This document shows, piece by piece, positions 17,884-26,466 of a stretch of DNA of 64,000 nucleotides. The position numbers and the translations under genes are program-made. Origin of the DNA: Roseibium aggregatum. Lineage in GTDB: Bacteria > Pseudomonadota > Alphaproteobacteria > Rhizobiales > Stappiaceae. Within the stretch, counting starts at the first letter, position 1. Every line of letters starts with the position of its first letter. The notes under the pieces are model-generated. The model made no database searches and had not been told where the DNA came from. It saw only the letters and a program-made list of their open reading frames with translations. The stretch is taken from NCBI RefSeq assembly GCF_014692675.1, contig NZ_JABFCZ010000003.1, forward strand, positions 205,596 through 269,595, read 5' to 3'.

Positions 17884-18765
17884 CTATTCAAGGTTCATGT
17901 GAGCAAGAATCCCGTCCGGGTCATGGACGGTGGGCTGCTGGTCACAGCTGTTCGCGCGAAAGCCCAACTTCTCCAGTTCCAGTGCCTTCTTCCGGCAGAT
18001 CGGAATGGCAGCCTTTTCGGTTGCTGCCACTGCACGCATAACCGCATCCTCCAAGTGGCCTTCCGTGGATTGAAGACTTAAGCCGAATTGTTCGGTGAAC
18101 AGGCCCATGGAACCGTCTGCGGCGAAATTGGCGACTTGATCGAATTTCGCAGATGTCACCACAGCTTCAGGCCGGGACGGATCGTCATCGGGATGGTTCC
18201 GCAGGAAAAGCGGCGTGATTGCGCCGGATTCACAGGCATCGAACATTACGACAACCTCGCCGGCCGGCACCTTGTGGACCATGCCGGCGAATTCCGCAGC
18301 GGTGATCCAGACACCTCCGGCAACCGCAAACGCCCGGACTTCGGGTTTCTTTTCCGACCACAGAATAATCGCATCATTGCCGGGACCGGCGGGTTTTGAC
18401 GGATCGATCGCACCGGAGTGAACATTGGCATAGATGATCAGCCGGTCCGTGGGGCCCAATTGCGCGGCAAGCGCCGCCATTTCCGACTTCAGGCCTGCGG
18501 TGGTGCCGTCTTCATTGATTATCTGCAGATGATTTTCCGGCGCGATTGCGAGCCGTTTGCCCAGGGCTGTCGCGATTGCCTCCGCGCCATTTCGACAGAC
18601 GCTGGCTGGCTGAGGTTTCCAGGGCGGACAGATGCCTATCGTCAAGAGATGATTGGTGAAGGGAGCGCTATCTGCTCTCGCTACCCCGTGGACAAATAGA
18701 ATTGCCGGAAGGGTCAGGCAAATGAAAAGCAGTTTCATGCGCCACTTGAATATGCCGCAGATCAT
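17884..18765 (-). CDS. Exported caspase-like (clan CD, C14-type) peptidase
   Basis: This is a 293-residue protein, or 284 from the alternative ATG at 18738, with a signal peptide ending near ARA (residue 31). The mature part has a caspase-fold p20 pattern. A first hydrophobic strand with TIGIC is followed by LIIYANVHSGA with the candidate catalytic His116, and 62 residues later VVVMFDACESGA with the candidate catalytic Cys178 in the family DACxSG motif. There is no attached SUMF, WD40 or TPR domain. The protein would act in the periplasm or outside, unlike most bacterial caspase homologues. Three small exported paralogues follow on the same strand, making them candidate substrates, inhibitors or co-effectors. 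Confidence 0.78.
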   Translation of the reverse strand: MICGIFKWRMKLLFICLTLPAILFVHGVARADSAPFTNHLLTIGICPPWKPQPASVCRNGAEAIATALGKRLAIAPENHLQIINEDGTTAGLKSEMAALAAQLGPTDRLIIYANVHSGAIDPSKPAGPGNDAIILWSEKKPEVRAFAVAGGVWITAAEFAGMVHKVPAGEVVVMFDACESGAITPLFLRNHPDDDPSRPEAVVTSAKFDQVANFAADGSMGLFTEQFGLSLQSTEGHLEDAVMRAVAATEKAAIPICRKKALELEKLGFRANSCDQQPTVHDPDGILAHMNLE

Positions 18766-18937
18766 CCCGCCCCCGCGCGATAGTAATTGCCCGATATTTT
18801 AGCGAAAAGATATGAAGGAAGACCTAAAATACCCGTGTTAAAACTTTCAGGGTGTGGTCGCAGTCATTGCCAATCGCGCTGGGACAAAGGGCGGGACAGT
18901 GGTAAGGCATCCCGCCCAAGTGCCGGGCTTTCTGAAA

Positions 18938-19282
18938 TCAGCGTCCCCACAGGAAGGGGATGAGGACCAATAAGACTGCCGGCAGCGCGCCAGCCAGGAG
19001 CCGTGCGCCCCAGCGGGCGTTCGATTCCGGATATTGGATAAGCGCTCCGCCAACAATGCAGACGAACACGCTTCCTGCCGTAAGCAGATAATATCTGACA
19101 GGAACATCTGCCGAGAAGTGGAATGCACCGTTCTCGTCACGGCCGCCGAGTGCCGATATGCCATAGAGCAAAATGACATAGTTGATCACGCCGACAATCG
19201 TAACGATCGTCGTCTGGATCGTCGGGTCACGACCGAGGCCGAGGATCCCGAAAGGGACGGTTTTCTTTCTGTCTTCAGGCAT
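18938..19282 (-). CDS. Small membrane protein, three TM segments
   Basis: ATG 19282 with ribosome site GGAGAG gives 114 residues. A charged N terminus (MPEDRKKTVPFG) is followed by hydrophobic segments at about 22-42, 60-80 and 91-110, with a polar loop GRDENGAFHFSADVPV between the first two. No family is recognised. It lies 172 bp upstream of the caspase-like gene on the same strand, so co-transcription is possible but not shown. An upstream in-frame start at 19321 is not supported by a ribosome site. Confidence 0.6.
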   Translation of the reverse strand: MPEDRKKTVPFGILGLGRDPTIQTTIVTIVGVINYVILLYGISALGGRDENGAFHFSADVPVRYYLLTAGSVFVCIVGGALIQYPESNARWGARLLAGALPAVLLVLIPFLWGR

Positions 19283-19358
19283 GGCACTCTCCAATTTCAG
19301 GGAGAGTGCCATAAAAATCAATACCTACAGGTTGTAATTTTTGTCGAGGGTAAGGCCG

Positions 19359-21536
19359 TCACGCCGTTTCCGCGACCTTCGCCCGGACAAGTTTCGCCAC
19401 GACATTCTCGATGATCTTGTGCCCGGCGTCCTGATCGAGGGACATGATGCTCTCGGGATGGAACTGTACGGCGGCGATCGGTTCGTGATCGTGTTCGATC
19501 GCCATGACCACGCCGTCGTCGGTTTCCGCGGTCACGCGCATCTCCGCCGGCAGGGTGTCCCGTTTGGCGAAGAGCGAGTGGTAACGCCCGACGATCACCG
19601 GCGCCTGCAGGCCTTCGAACAGGAGCGAGTTGCCCGAGATCGTGATCGGAGACGGCTTGCCGTGCATCGGGATATCGAGCTGGCCAAGTTCGGCGCCGAA
19701 GCTTTCCGCCAGCGCCTGTAGTCCCAGACAGACACCGAAGATCGGCAGGCCCCGGGACCGTGCCCGGCCGATGGTGGCCGCACAGTCGAAGTCCTTCGGA
19801 TTGCCCGGTCCGGGCGACAGCACCACCAGGTCCGGATTGACGTCGTAGAACACGTGATCGGCCACGGGCGTGCGGTAGGTGACGACCTCGGCCCCGGTCT
19901 GGCGGAAGTAGTTGGCCAGCGTGTGGACAAAGCTGTCCTCGTGATCGACCAGCAGGATTTTCATGCCCGCACCCGGTTTGGGCTTCAGGGCCTTGTCTTC
20001 CGCCTGCAGGGCCAGACCGGCTTCGCGCACGGCGGCCCGCATGGCTTCCGCCTTCAGTTCCGTTTCGGCTTCCTCGTCTTCTGGAACGCTGTCGTAGAGA
20101 AGGGTTGCCCCGGCGCGGATCTGGGCGACACCGTCCTTGATCCTGACGGTCCTGAGCGTCAGGCCGGTGTTCATGTCGCCGTTGAAGAGCACGGCACCGA
20201 TGGCACCGCCGTACCAGGCGCGCGGGCTTTTCTCGTTCTCCTCGATGAATTCCATCGCCCAGCGTTTCGGCGCGCCGGTCACCGTCACCGCCCAGGTGTG
20301 GGACAGGAAGGCGTCCAATGCGTCCATGTCCTCGCGCAGGGTGCCCTCGATATGATCCACGGTGTGGATCAGGCGGGAATACATCTCGATCTGGCGCCGG
20401 CCGATGACGCGCACGGAGCCCGGCACGCAGACCCGGCTCTTGTCGTTGCGGTCCACGTCGGAACACATGGTCAGCTCCGCCTCGTCCTTGGCCGAGTTCA
20501 GCAGCTTGCGGATCTGCGCCTCGTCCTCGATGGCGTTCTTGCCGCGCCGGATCGTGCCGGAGATCGGGCAGGTCTCCACCCGCCGTCCGCCGGTGACACG
20601 CACATACATCTCCGGCGAGGCGCCGACCAGGTATTCGCGGTTACCGAGGTTGAAGAAGAAGGAGTAGGGGGAGGGGTTGATCTGCTGCAGGCGGCGGGAG
20701 ACGGCGGACGGCGGGTTGGGGCAAGGCTCGTAGAAGGTCTGTCCCGGCACGGTCTCGAACAGGTCGCCGCGGCGGAAATAGTCCTTGGCCTTCTCCACCA
20801 GCTTTGCGTATTCGCCGGGCTCGTGATCGCCCCGGCCCGGATCCTCGTTCGCCGGCGTGTACTGGCTCTTTTCGCCGTCGCGCGGCAGGCCGGCGGTCGA
20901 CTTGCCGTCGACTTCGAAGTCGTATTCCAGCACATGGGCGCGCTTGCCGTGGTGGTCGACGATCAGGATCTCGTCCGGCAGGAACAGCACCACGTCGCGC
21001 TGGTCGTCGGGCCGTTTCAGCTTCAGGTCGATCGGCTCGAACTGGAACGCGATGTCGTAACCGAAGGCACCGTAAAGGCCGAGCTGGTCGTCGCCGCAGG
21101 CAAACAGATCCTTCAACGCCCGGACGATGGAAAAGGTCGAGGGCTGGCGCGAACGTTCCTCTTCCTGGAACACCCGGTCGGGCTTTTTCACGGTCAGGTC
21201 GATGCGGGAGCCGTCGGCGGAAAAACTGGCCACATCCGGATGGGTTTTCAGCGCTTTGGCAATGGCCGGGATCAGGATCCGGCCGCGGTCGTTGAGCGCC
21301 CGGATCTCCACCGCGCGGTCGGCGGCTTCCATGACCAGCGGCGGGTTGACCAGCGCCATGTCCCAGCGGGTGTAGCGGCCCGGATATTCATAGGAAGACG
21401 ACAGGACGGCGCCGCGCTCCGCGTCGAGCCGGTCGATCCACTGGGAAGTCCCAGCCTCATAGTCGGAAGGCCGGGAAGAGCGGGTGATCGTGATCCCGCC
21501 GTCCGTTTCAAATGTCTGTTCCGCCAGTGCCGGCAT
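19359..21536 (-). CDS. trpE: Anthranilate synthase, fused TrpE-TrpG
   Basis: This is a 725-residue fusion of the two anthranilate synthase subunits, making anthranilate from chorismate and glutamine, the first step of tryptophan synthesis. The N-terminal chorismate-binding part has [15 protein letters not shown] (about 45-59), the segment equivalent to the tryptophan feedback site, and later the [17 protein letters not shown] and [15 protein letters not shown] signatures. A linker near 520 leads to the glutamine amidotransferase ([20 protein letters not shown]), with nucleophile Cys603 in [10 protein letters not shown] and His693-Pro-Glu695 completing the triad. Fusion of this type is characteristic of Hyphomicrobiales and relatives. 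Expression is governed by the attenuator described upstream. Confidence 0.97.
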   Translation of the reverse strand: MPALAEQTFETDGGITITRSSRPSDYEAGTSQWIDRLDAERGAVLSSSYEYPGRYTRWDMALVNPPLVMEAADRAVEIRALNDRGRILIPAIAKALKTHPDVASFSADGSRIDLTVKKPDRVFQEEERSRQPSTFSIVRALKDLFACGDDQLGLYGAFGYDIAFQFEPIDLKLKRPDDQRDVVLFLPDEILIVDHHGKRAHVLEYDFEVDGKSTAGLPRDGEKSQYTPANEDPGRGDHEPGEYAKLVEKAKDYFRRGDLFETVPGQTFYEPCPNPPSAVSRRLQQINPSPYSFFFNLGNREYLVGASPEMYVRVTGGRRVETCPISGTIRRGKNAIEDEAQIRKLLNSAKDEAELTMCSDVDRNDKSRVCVPGSVRVIGRRQIEMYSRLIHTVDHIEGTLREDMDALDAFLSHTWAVTVTGAPKRWAMEFIEENEKSPRAWYGGAIGAVLFNGDMNTGLTLRTVRIKDGVAQIRAGATLLYDSVPEDEEAETELKAEAMRAAVREAGLALQAEDKALKPKPGAGMKILLVDHEDSFVHTLANYFRQTGAEVVTYRTPVADHVFYDVNPDLVVLSPGPGNPKDFDCAATIGRARSRGLPIFGVCLGLQALAESFGAELGQLDIPMHGKPSPITISGNSLLFEGLQAPVIVGRYHSLFAKRDTLPAEMRVTAETDDGVVMAIEHDHEPIAAVQFHPESIMSLDQDAGHKIIENVVAKLVRAKVAETA

Positions 21537-21601
21537 GAAATCTGTTCCCTTTACGCATCGGGCGTTTCGCCCACTGGGTCACCTCGAAAATTCCGCCAGA
21601 A

Positions 21602-21644
21602 AGACCAAAGGCCGCCTGCGGTGTCCCGCGGCGGCCTTTGGTCT
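21602..21644 (-). terminator. trpE(G) attenuator terminator hairpin
   Basis: Perfect 15-bp arms AGACCAAAGGCCGCC / GGCGGCCTTTGGTCT flank a 13-base loop, and a T-rich stretch follows on the minus strand. The 5' arm (GGCCGCC) can instead pair with GGCGGCC just after the leader-peptide stop (21677-21683), which gives the competing antiterminator. This is a standard transcription attenuator, sitting between trpL and trpE(G). Confidence 0.88.
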
Positions 21645-21684
21645 ACTTCGATCACGTCAAGACATGAGAGTGCGCTGGCCGCCT

Positions 21685-21729
21685 TTAAGCGTCCCGCCAC
21701 CACCAAGTCTGGGTCATGATCTTGTTCAT
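21685..21729 (-). CDS. trpL: Tryptophan leader peptide
   Basis: A 14-codon reading frame encodes MNKIMTQTWWWRDA, with three consecutive Trp codons close to its stop. It lies 148 bp upstream of trpE(G) and directly before the attenuator arms. Ribosome stalling at the Trp codons during starvation would free the antiterminator. No Shine-Dalgarno sequence precedes the ATG, and a promoter placed 7 bp upstream would start the transcript at or near the A of the ATG. This matches the leaderless trpL reported for Sinorhizobium, whose leader RNA and peptide also act in trans. That extra role here is inference. Confidence 0.9.
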   Translation of the reverse strand: MNKIMTQTWWWRDA

Positions 21730-21736
21730 GGCATTT

Positions 21737-21765
21737 TGAATAGCGGAAGAGGGCGGGGGAGGCAA
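21737..21765 (-). promoter_or_regulatory. Promoter of trpL-trpE(G)
   Basis: Reading the minus strand, TTGCCT (21760-21765), a 17-base spacer and TATTCA (21737-21742) form a sigma-70-type promoter. The -10 box ends 7 bases before the trpL ATG, which implies a leaderless trpL transcript. Confidence 0.6.
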
Positions 21766-21865
21766 TGGCAAATCTTTATATTGCATCCATTTTCTATTTT
21801 CTTAGTAATGGGGATTTTTTGGGAAGTAAAAATAGAAATTATTTACCTAAACAATTTTTGAATTT

Positions 21866-22087
21866 TTATTCAAAATCGTATTTCCAAGAATTAGCCACTT
21901 CTGAAGGCCGGCCGAATTTCCATCCGATTTTGTAAACATGCCCATCGTCAACAATCGATTTTTTATAAGATGGAACTGGGCATAAATCACCCCTCTTTGA
22001 GAGTGATGTACTTAGAATTTTATTTTCTGAAAATATAAACCTGTAGGAAAAGTAAGCGATAATATTATTAATTTCTGAAATTATATC
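21866..22087 (-). pseudogene. In-frame continuation of the DUF4238 gene after a TAA stop
   Basis: Directly after the stop codon at 22088-22090 the same frame stays open for 73 codons to a TAA at 21866. The predicted sequence looks like real protein (DIISEINNIIAYFSYRFIFS, later GHVYKIGWKFGRP) and fits the helix and R-[YF]-[IV]-[YF]-S ending expected of DUF4238 proteins. In DNA this AT-rich, a 73-codon open run by chance is unlikely. It is best read as the severed C-terminal part of the upstream gene. Confidence 0.6.
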
Positions 22088-22924
22088 TTAGTCGTCGATT
22101 GTAACGTGTCGCTCTTTTGTTTTTATGAAATTGTTATTCACAATTGCAATGTTTGACGAAATGGGGAATATAAAAATAAAATTTTTTGCTTGTTTTGATG
22201 AATATGGGACCGATTCCTTGATGGTGCGATTTCTATTGAAATAACATACAGGATTGTCAGACGATATGAATGGAAGATCAGTTATATTGTGAATCAGGAA
22301 AGGTCCGCCAAACGCAAAGTTTTCTTGGAATATATCTATATTATTTACTAGAAGCGGCATCGACGATAGTCGTCTATGAGGGTCGATATTTAGATCGATT
22401 ATTCCTGAGCGTACCAAGTTTGAGAAATGAATAGGGCCTACGGATTTATTTGAATTTCTTTCTCGATACATATCACAAAAGATTTTGAGATTCGGATCGT
22501 CAGAGGCCAAGCCGATAGTTTCTTCGTATTGTCCAATAACGCTTTCTCTAAGTAGGAATAATATTGCATCAAGTACTATTGGTGTGCGGGTGTGCAAAGA
22601 GCAAATAAATTTTACAATATTTACCCAATCATAAGCGGAAACTGGCTCTTTCCTTTTTAATCTTTCAAAAGCTGGTGTCCATGCGGATTCGACATAGTTG
22701 GAAAAGCCTTTTTCGAGAGCGGTGTCAAATCTTTGTTCAGCGTGATCAGGTTGCCTATATAAGTAATTGATAGCAAGTGCTTTCTCAGGCTTTTGGGGGA
22801 AGTAATGATTTTGATTCCATGTATCTACTAAATGTATGTATCCACCTTTGTCTGTAAAATTCTTAGAATAACAAACGGGAATATAATGATGTTTTTTAGG
22901 GTCTTCAGGATGGGTAGGATGCAT
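22088..22924 (-). CDS. DUF4238 protein, probably truncated by an in-frame stop
   Basis: This 278-residue protein begins HPEDPKKHHYIPVCYSKNFTD, the HHYIPxxYxxNF signature that defines DUF4238. A middle part with WTPAFERLK and RTPIVLDAI-type helices follows, and then a PFISSDNPVCYFNR segment (about 218-231) typical of the family. Function is unknown, and members are scattered and often associated with mobile or defence DNA. Base composition is strikingly AT-rich compared with both neighbours, suggesting recent transfer. The frame stops at TAA 22088 but continues open for 73 more codons, so the native protein was probably about 351 residues. Confidence 0.75.
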   Translation of the reverse strand: MHPTHPEDPKKHHYIPVCYSKNFTDKGGYIHLVDTWNQNHYFPQKPEKALAINYLYRQPDHAEQRFDTALEKGFSNYVESAWTPAFERLKRKEPVSAYDWVNIVKFICSLHTRTPIVLDAILFLLRESVIGQYEETIGLASDDPNLKIFCDMYRERNSNKSVGPIHFSNLVRSGIIDLNIDPHRRLSSMPLLVNNIDIFQENFAFGGPFLIHNITDLPFISSDNPVCYFNRNRTIKESVPYSSKQAKNFIFIFPISSNIAIVNNNFIKTKERHVTIDD

Positions 22925-23135
22925 GCTGCCGTATATTGAAAATTGAAATTTGCTTAATTCATAAGCTGTTCTGCTTTACGGTGATATCATGAACTTTATG
23001 TTCGAATCCGGTGAGCAAACTTGCCTTTGTAAGAAGCGAACGAACTATCTACATATTCTATCGCATAGTTCTCATCATAACACGGCTCGCTCCTAATTAT
23101 GTCGGCGAACCCATACACATGCGATAGGTTTTTAA
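22925..23135. other. AT-rich intergenic region
   Basis: This 211-bp divergent gap separates the DUF4238 gene from the LLM oxidoreductase gene. Composition is AT-rich like the DUF4238 islet until about 23090, which marks the right edge of the foreign-looking segment. No repeat or tRNA is seen at the edge. Confidence 0.35.
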
Positions 23136-24167
23136 ATGTCCAAACCGCTCGAACTCGGCCTCGACACCTTCGGGGATATCACGCAAGGGCCGGACGGCCG
23201 GTCGCTTCACGAAGCGGAGGTGCTGCGCAATCTGGTCAAACAGGGCGTTCTGGCCGACGAGACCGGTGTCGATTTTTTGGGGCTGGGCGAACATCATCGC
23301 GCCGATTTCGCCATCTCCGCCCCCGAAATCGTGCTCAGCCATGTCGCTGCCCTGACGAAGCGCGTGCGGCTGGGGACGTCCGTTACGGTGTTGTCGTCCG
23401 ACGACCCGATCCGCGTGTTTCAACGCTTTTCGACGCTGAACGCCCTGTCGAACGGCCGGGCGGAAATCACCGTCGGCCGGGGGTCCTTCACCGAGAGCTT
23501 TCCGCTGTTCGGCTATGATCTCAATCTCTACGAGGAACTGTTCGAGCAGAAGCTGGACCTTCTGTCCGCTCTGGTAGCCGACGAAATCGTCACCTGGGAA
23601 GGCGAACTGCGCCCGCCGCTGAAAAAACAGCGGGTGTTCCCGCGGGTGGAAGACGGATTTCTGGTGGTCTGGGTCGGGGTCGGCGGCACGCCTCAGTCGG
23701 TGGTGCGCGCGGTCGCCTATGATTTTCAGCTGATGCTGGCGATCATCGGTGGCGACCCGGCCCGGTTTCGGCCACTGGTCGATCTCTATTATCGCGCCTG
23801 CGAGCAGATGGAGCATGCCGTCAAGCCGATCGGCGTGCATTCACCGGGTCATATCGCCGAGACCGACGAACAGGCGCTGGAAGAACTGTGGCCCCACTAC
23901 AAGGCCTTCCATGACCGGCTTGGCCGGGAGCGGGGCTGGTCACCGATAGTCAAGGATGCCTTCGTGTCGGAAGCCCGGCACGGGTCGATCTATGCCGGTT
24001 CGCCGGAAACGGTCGCAAAGCGGATCGCGAAGACCGCGAAAACGCTGGGCTTGTCCCGTTTCGACATGAAATACGCCACCGGCGCCATGCCGCATGCCAT
24101 GCTGATGAAGAGCATCGAGCTTTACGGCACGAAGGTCATCCCGCTGGTGCGGGACATGCTGAACTGA
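23136..24167 (+). CDS. LLM-class flavin-dependent oxidoreductase
   Basis: This 343-residue luciferase-like TIM barrel has ELGLDTFGDI at the start, VDFLGLGEHHRADFAISAPEIVLSHVAALTKRVRLGTSVTVLSSDDPIRVFQRFSTLNALSNGRAEITVGRGS in the FMN-binding half, and a C-terminal IYAGSPETVAKRIAKTAKTLGLSRFD typical of the subgroup. It likely acts as a monooxygenase or F420/FMN-type reductase on an unknown substrate. It shares only the family fold with the enzyme at 5587. It stands alone, converging with the FKBP-rhodanese gene 11 bp away. Confidence 0.88.
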   Translation: MSKPLELGLDTFGDITQGPDGRSLHEAEVLRNLVKQGVLADETGVDFLGLGEHHRADFAISAPEIVLSHVAALTKRVRLGTSVTVLSSDDPIRVFQRFSTLNALSNGRAEITVGRGSFTESFPLFGYDLNLYEELFEQKLDLLSALVADEIVTWEGELRPPLKKQRVFPRVEDGFLVVWVGVGGTPQSVVRAVAYDFQLMLAIIGGDPARFRPLVDLYYRACEQMEHAVKPIGVHSPGHIAETDEQALEELWPHYKAFHDRLGRERGWSPIVKDAFVSEARHGSIYAGSPETVAKRIAKTAKTLGLSRFDMKYATGAMPHAMLMKSIELYGTKVIPLVRDMLN

Positions 24168-24178
24168 GGGGGCCGCCC

Positions 24179-24940
24179 TCAGCAGAGCCAGCAGCTTTCC
24201 GGCAGGGAGGCTTGCGTCACTTCGTTGCCGGCCGCGATCCACTCGGTAATGCCTTTCTCGACATTGTCCACATTGGTGAAGCCGGCCTTGCTTGCGAGGT
24301 ATTTCGACAGGGCGGAACTGCGGCTACCGGTCCGGCAGATGAAGACGACCTCGTCTCCAGGGCCCGAGATGACCTTCTGCAGCTCCGAACCGAAGCCTGG
24401 GTTCACATTGCCTTTCTCGTCGAAAAAGGTGATCAGGTGGCTGCCCGGAACGACGCCGGTCTGTTTCCATTCGTCCGGACGGCGGATGTCGATCACCGGA
24501 ACGCCCGCTGCGATCTTCTGCTTCAGGTCGTCATTCGACAGATCCGAATACTTCTTGCCCTTGACCGCCAGCAGTTCCACTTCGAATTTCAGCGTCGCGT
24601 TGGGCGGGATGATGCCACCGGCTCCGTTTGCGCCATAGGCGAGTTCCGGCGGAATGATCAGTTCGCGCTTGCCGCCGACCTTCATGCCGACCACGCCCTG
24701 TTCCCAGCCCGGAATGACCCGCCGCTCGCCGAGCGTGAAGGAGAACGGCTGATTGCGGTCGTGGCTGCTGTCGAACTTGGTGCCGTCCATCAGCCAGCCG
24801 GTGTAGTGAACCGTGACCGTCTTGCCGACGTCGGCTTCCTCGCCGGTGCCTTTGACGATGTCCTTGATCTGAACTTCACCCGCTATGGCGGGTATCAGGA
24901 GCAGGGCGGAAAATAGGGCGGCAATCATGGGCCTGATCAT
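24179..24940 (-). CDS. Exported FKBP-type prolyl isomerase fused to a rhodanese domain
   Basis: This 253-residue protein has a signal peptide (cleavage near AIAG, residue 20). Residues about 22-127 are a complete FKBP domain: VTVHYTGWLMDGTKFDSSHDRNQPFSFTLG, VIPGWEQGVVGMKVGGKRELIIPPELAYG and FEVELL. Residues about 130-243 are a rhodanese-like domain with VIDIRRPDEW and the active-site loop FICRTGSRSSAL, in which Cys202 is present. The protein ends SCWLC, a CxxC-like pair of cysteines. It would work in the periplasm, coupling proline isomerisation to sulphur or redox chemistry. The fusion is uncommon. The gene is monocistronic. Confidence 0.92.
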   Translation of the reverse strand: MIRPMIAALFSALLLIPAIAGEVQIKDIVKGTGEEADVGKTVTVHYTGWLMDGTKFDSSHDRNQPFSFTLGERRVIPGWEQGVVGMKVGGKRELIIPPELAYGANGAGGIIPPNATLKFEVELLAVKGKKYSDLSNDDLKQKIAAGVPVIDIRRPDEWKQTGVVPGSHLITFFDEKGNVNPGFGSELQKVISGPGDEVVFICRTGSRSSALSKYLASKAGFTNVDNVEKGITEWIAAGNEVTQASLPESCWLC

Positions 24941-25102
24941 GTCTTCCTCTTGGGGTTCTGGAGACGTGCGTTTCTTTGACAGGGACCACGCCTGAGCTTC
25001 AAGGCGAAGTCAAGGCGACGGCCGTGAAAAGGGAACCGGTGCGGCATCCGGTCCCGCGAAAGTGATGACGCGCGAAATCCGGTGCGACGCGTACCGGTAT
25101 AA

Positions 25103-26305
25103 TCAGCAGACGAAGCGTTCGATTTCGGCAAAAAACGTTGCCCATGCCGGCTCTCCTTCCAGAACGGCGTGATTGGCGCTTTCCAGCATCAAAAAGTCAG
25201 CGTCCTTTATACCGGCAGCAAGCTGGATCCCCTGATCGAGCGGTTGAACCCCATCGCCGCGCGCATGCAGAACGAGGGTCGGGACTTCGATCTGGCAAAG
25301 AAGGTCTGAAACATCGAATGCATCTACCGCGCGCCGCAACTTGGCAGCATTTTCCGGACTGGTGGTCTTGCGCTGCAAATCGGTGAGGCAGGCAATCTGG
25401 TCGCGGCTGCCTTCGGGGATATACATCGAGGCGAAAGCCTGCTGAAAGGGACCGGGTTTCCCCCAACCGTGGCGGATAAGTGTCAGCCAGGCCTGACCAT
25501 TCTCCCGTTCATCGCTGGTTCCCCGGATCAGCCGGCCCTTGACGTATCCACCGTGCAGGATCAGGCGGCTGACGCGGTCGGGATGTTTCGCCGCGTAGGC
25601 AATTGCAATCGGCGCGCCTTGTGAGGTTCCGTATAGAGCGAAGCGATCCGGTACACCGGCCGCGGCCGCCACTGCCTCCAGGTCCTCAACGCAACGCTCG
25701 AGCGAGAAATCCGAGACCTCCCAGTCGGACAGGCCGTTTCCTCTCTGATCATATCTGATCAGCTGGAACCGTTCGCTGAGAGCTTGCAGGAAGGGATGCC
25801 AGAGCGGGCTCTGCCAGTCATGTTCAAGATGGGTGAGCCAGTGTGCGGCACGAATCACGGGATATCCGGCGCCAATCGTGGCGAAGGCGATCCGGGTGCC
25901 GTCTGCGGAATGGCAAAAGCGGACCCTTTGGGTCAACTCCTGCTCGTTCGCAGGATGGGCGTCGCCGCACTTCGTACTCGTGTCACCGTTGGTTTCAACC
26001 GTCGTGACATTGGCAACAAAGCGGAACCCCCGTCGAGCAATGGTCTTGATCAGCTTCTGTTCGGTTCCGTTGTCACCAATCGCGGACCTGGCTGCGCTGA
26101 TCCGCGCGCTGATTGCGGAATCCGAGACAATGCGCCCATCCCAGATCGCTTCCACGAGCAGGTCCCGGGTGATCAATTCCTGCGGATGCTGCGCGAAAAA
26201 CATCAGCATATCAAAAACTTGCGGCTCGACATCGACGTGCCGGCCATCGATCAGCAATTCGTGGCTCTCAGGACGCAGTTCGCAATTTTCAAAGAAATAC
26301 CGCAT
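25103..26305 (-). CDS. Winged-helix DNA-binding domain fused to an alpha/beta hydrolase
   Basis: This is a 400-residue protein from ATG 26305; a GTG at 26320 is also possible. Residues about 1-100 form an OmpR/CadC-type winged helix (DVEPQVFDMLMFFAQHPQELITRDLLVEAIWDGRIVSDSAISARISAARSAIGD, then RRGFRFVA). Residues about 125-400 are an alpha/beta hydrolase with nucleophile Ser228 in YGTSQGAP, Asp351 in ARGDGVQP and His379 in SANHAVLE, so the catalytic triad looks complete. The hydrolase part may bind or cleave a small ligand and so control transcription. It is divergent from a small gene at 26467. Target genes unknown. Confidence 0.88.
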   Translation of the reverse strand: MRYFFENCELRPESHELLIDGRHVDVEPQVFDMLMFFAQHPQELITRDLLVEAIWDGRIVSDSAISARISAARSAIGDNGTEQKLIKTIARRGFRFVANVTTVETNGDTSTKCGDAHPANEQELTQRVRFCHSADGTRIAFATIGAGYPVIRAAHWLTHLEHDWQSPLWHPFLQALSERFQLIRYDQRGNGLSDWEVSDFSLERCVEDLEAVAAAAGVPDRFALYGTSQGAPIAIAYAAKHPDRVSRLILHGGYVKGRLIRGTSDERENGQAWLTLIRHGWGKPGPFQQAFASMYIPEGSRDQIACLTDLQRKTTSPENAAKLRRAVDAFDVSDLLCQIEVPTLVLHARGDGVQPLDQGIQLAAGIKDADFLMLESANHAVLEGEPAWATFFAEIERFVC

Positions 26306-26466
26306 GCCGCTTTTTACCACAGCAAACCCGTTTTTGGGGACGCGTGAGCGGGATCAGGAAAAAATCACAACTTCACAAGAGTTTCCAAAGCTCTTCCTCA
26401 AGCGCGACCGGGCGCGGTTTGAGACAGTTCGGCCATCGACATCATCCAGCCATCAGGAGACCAGCG

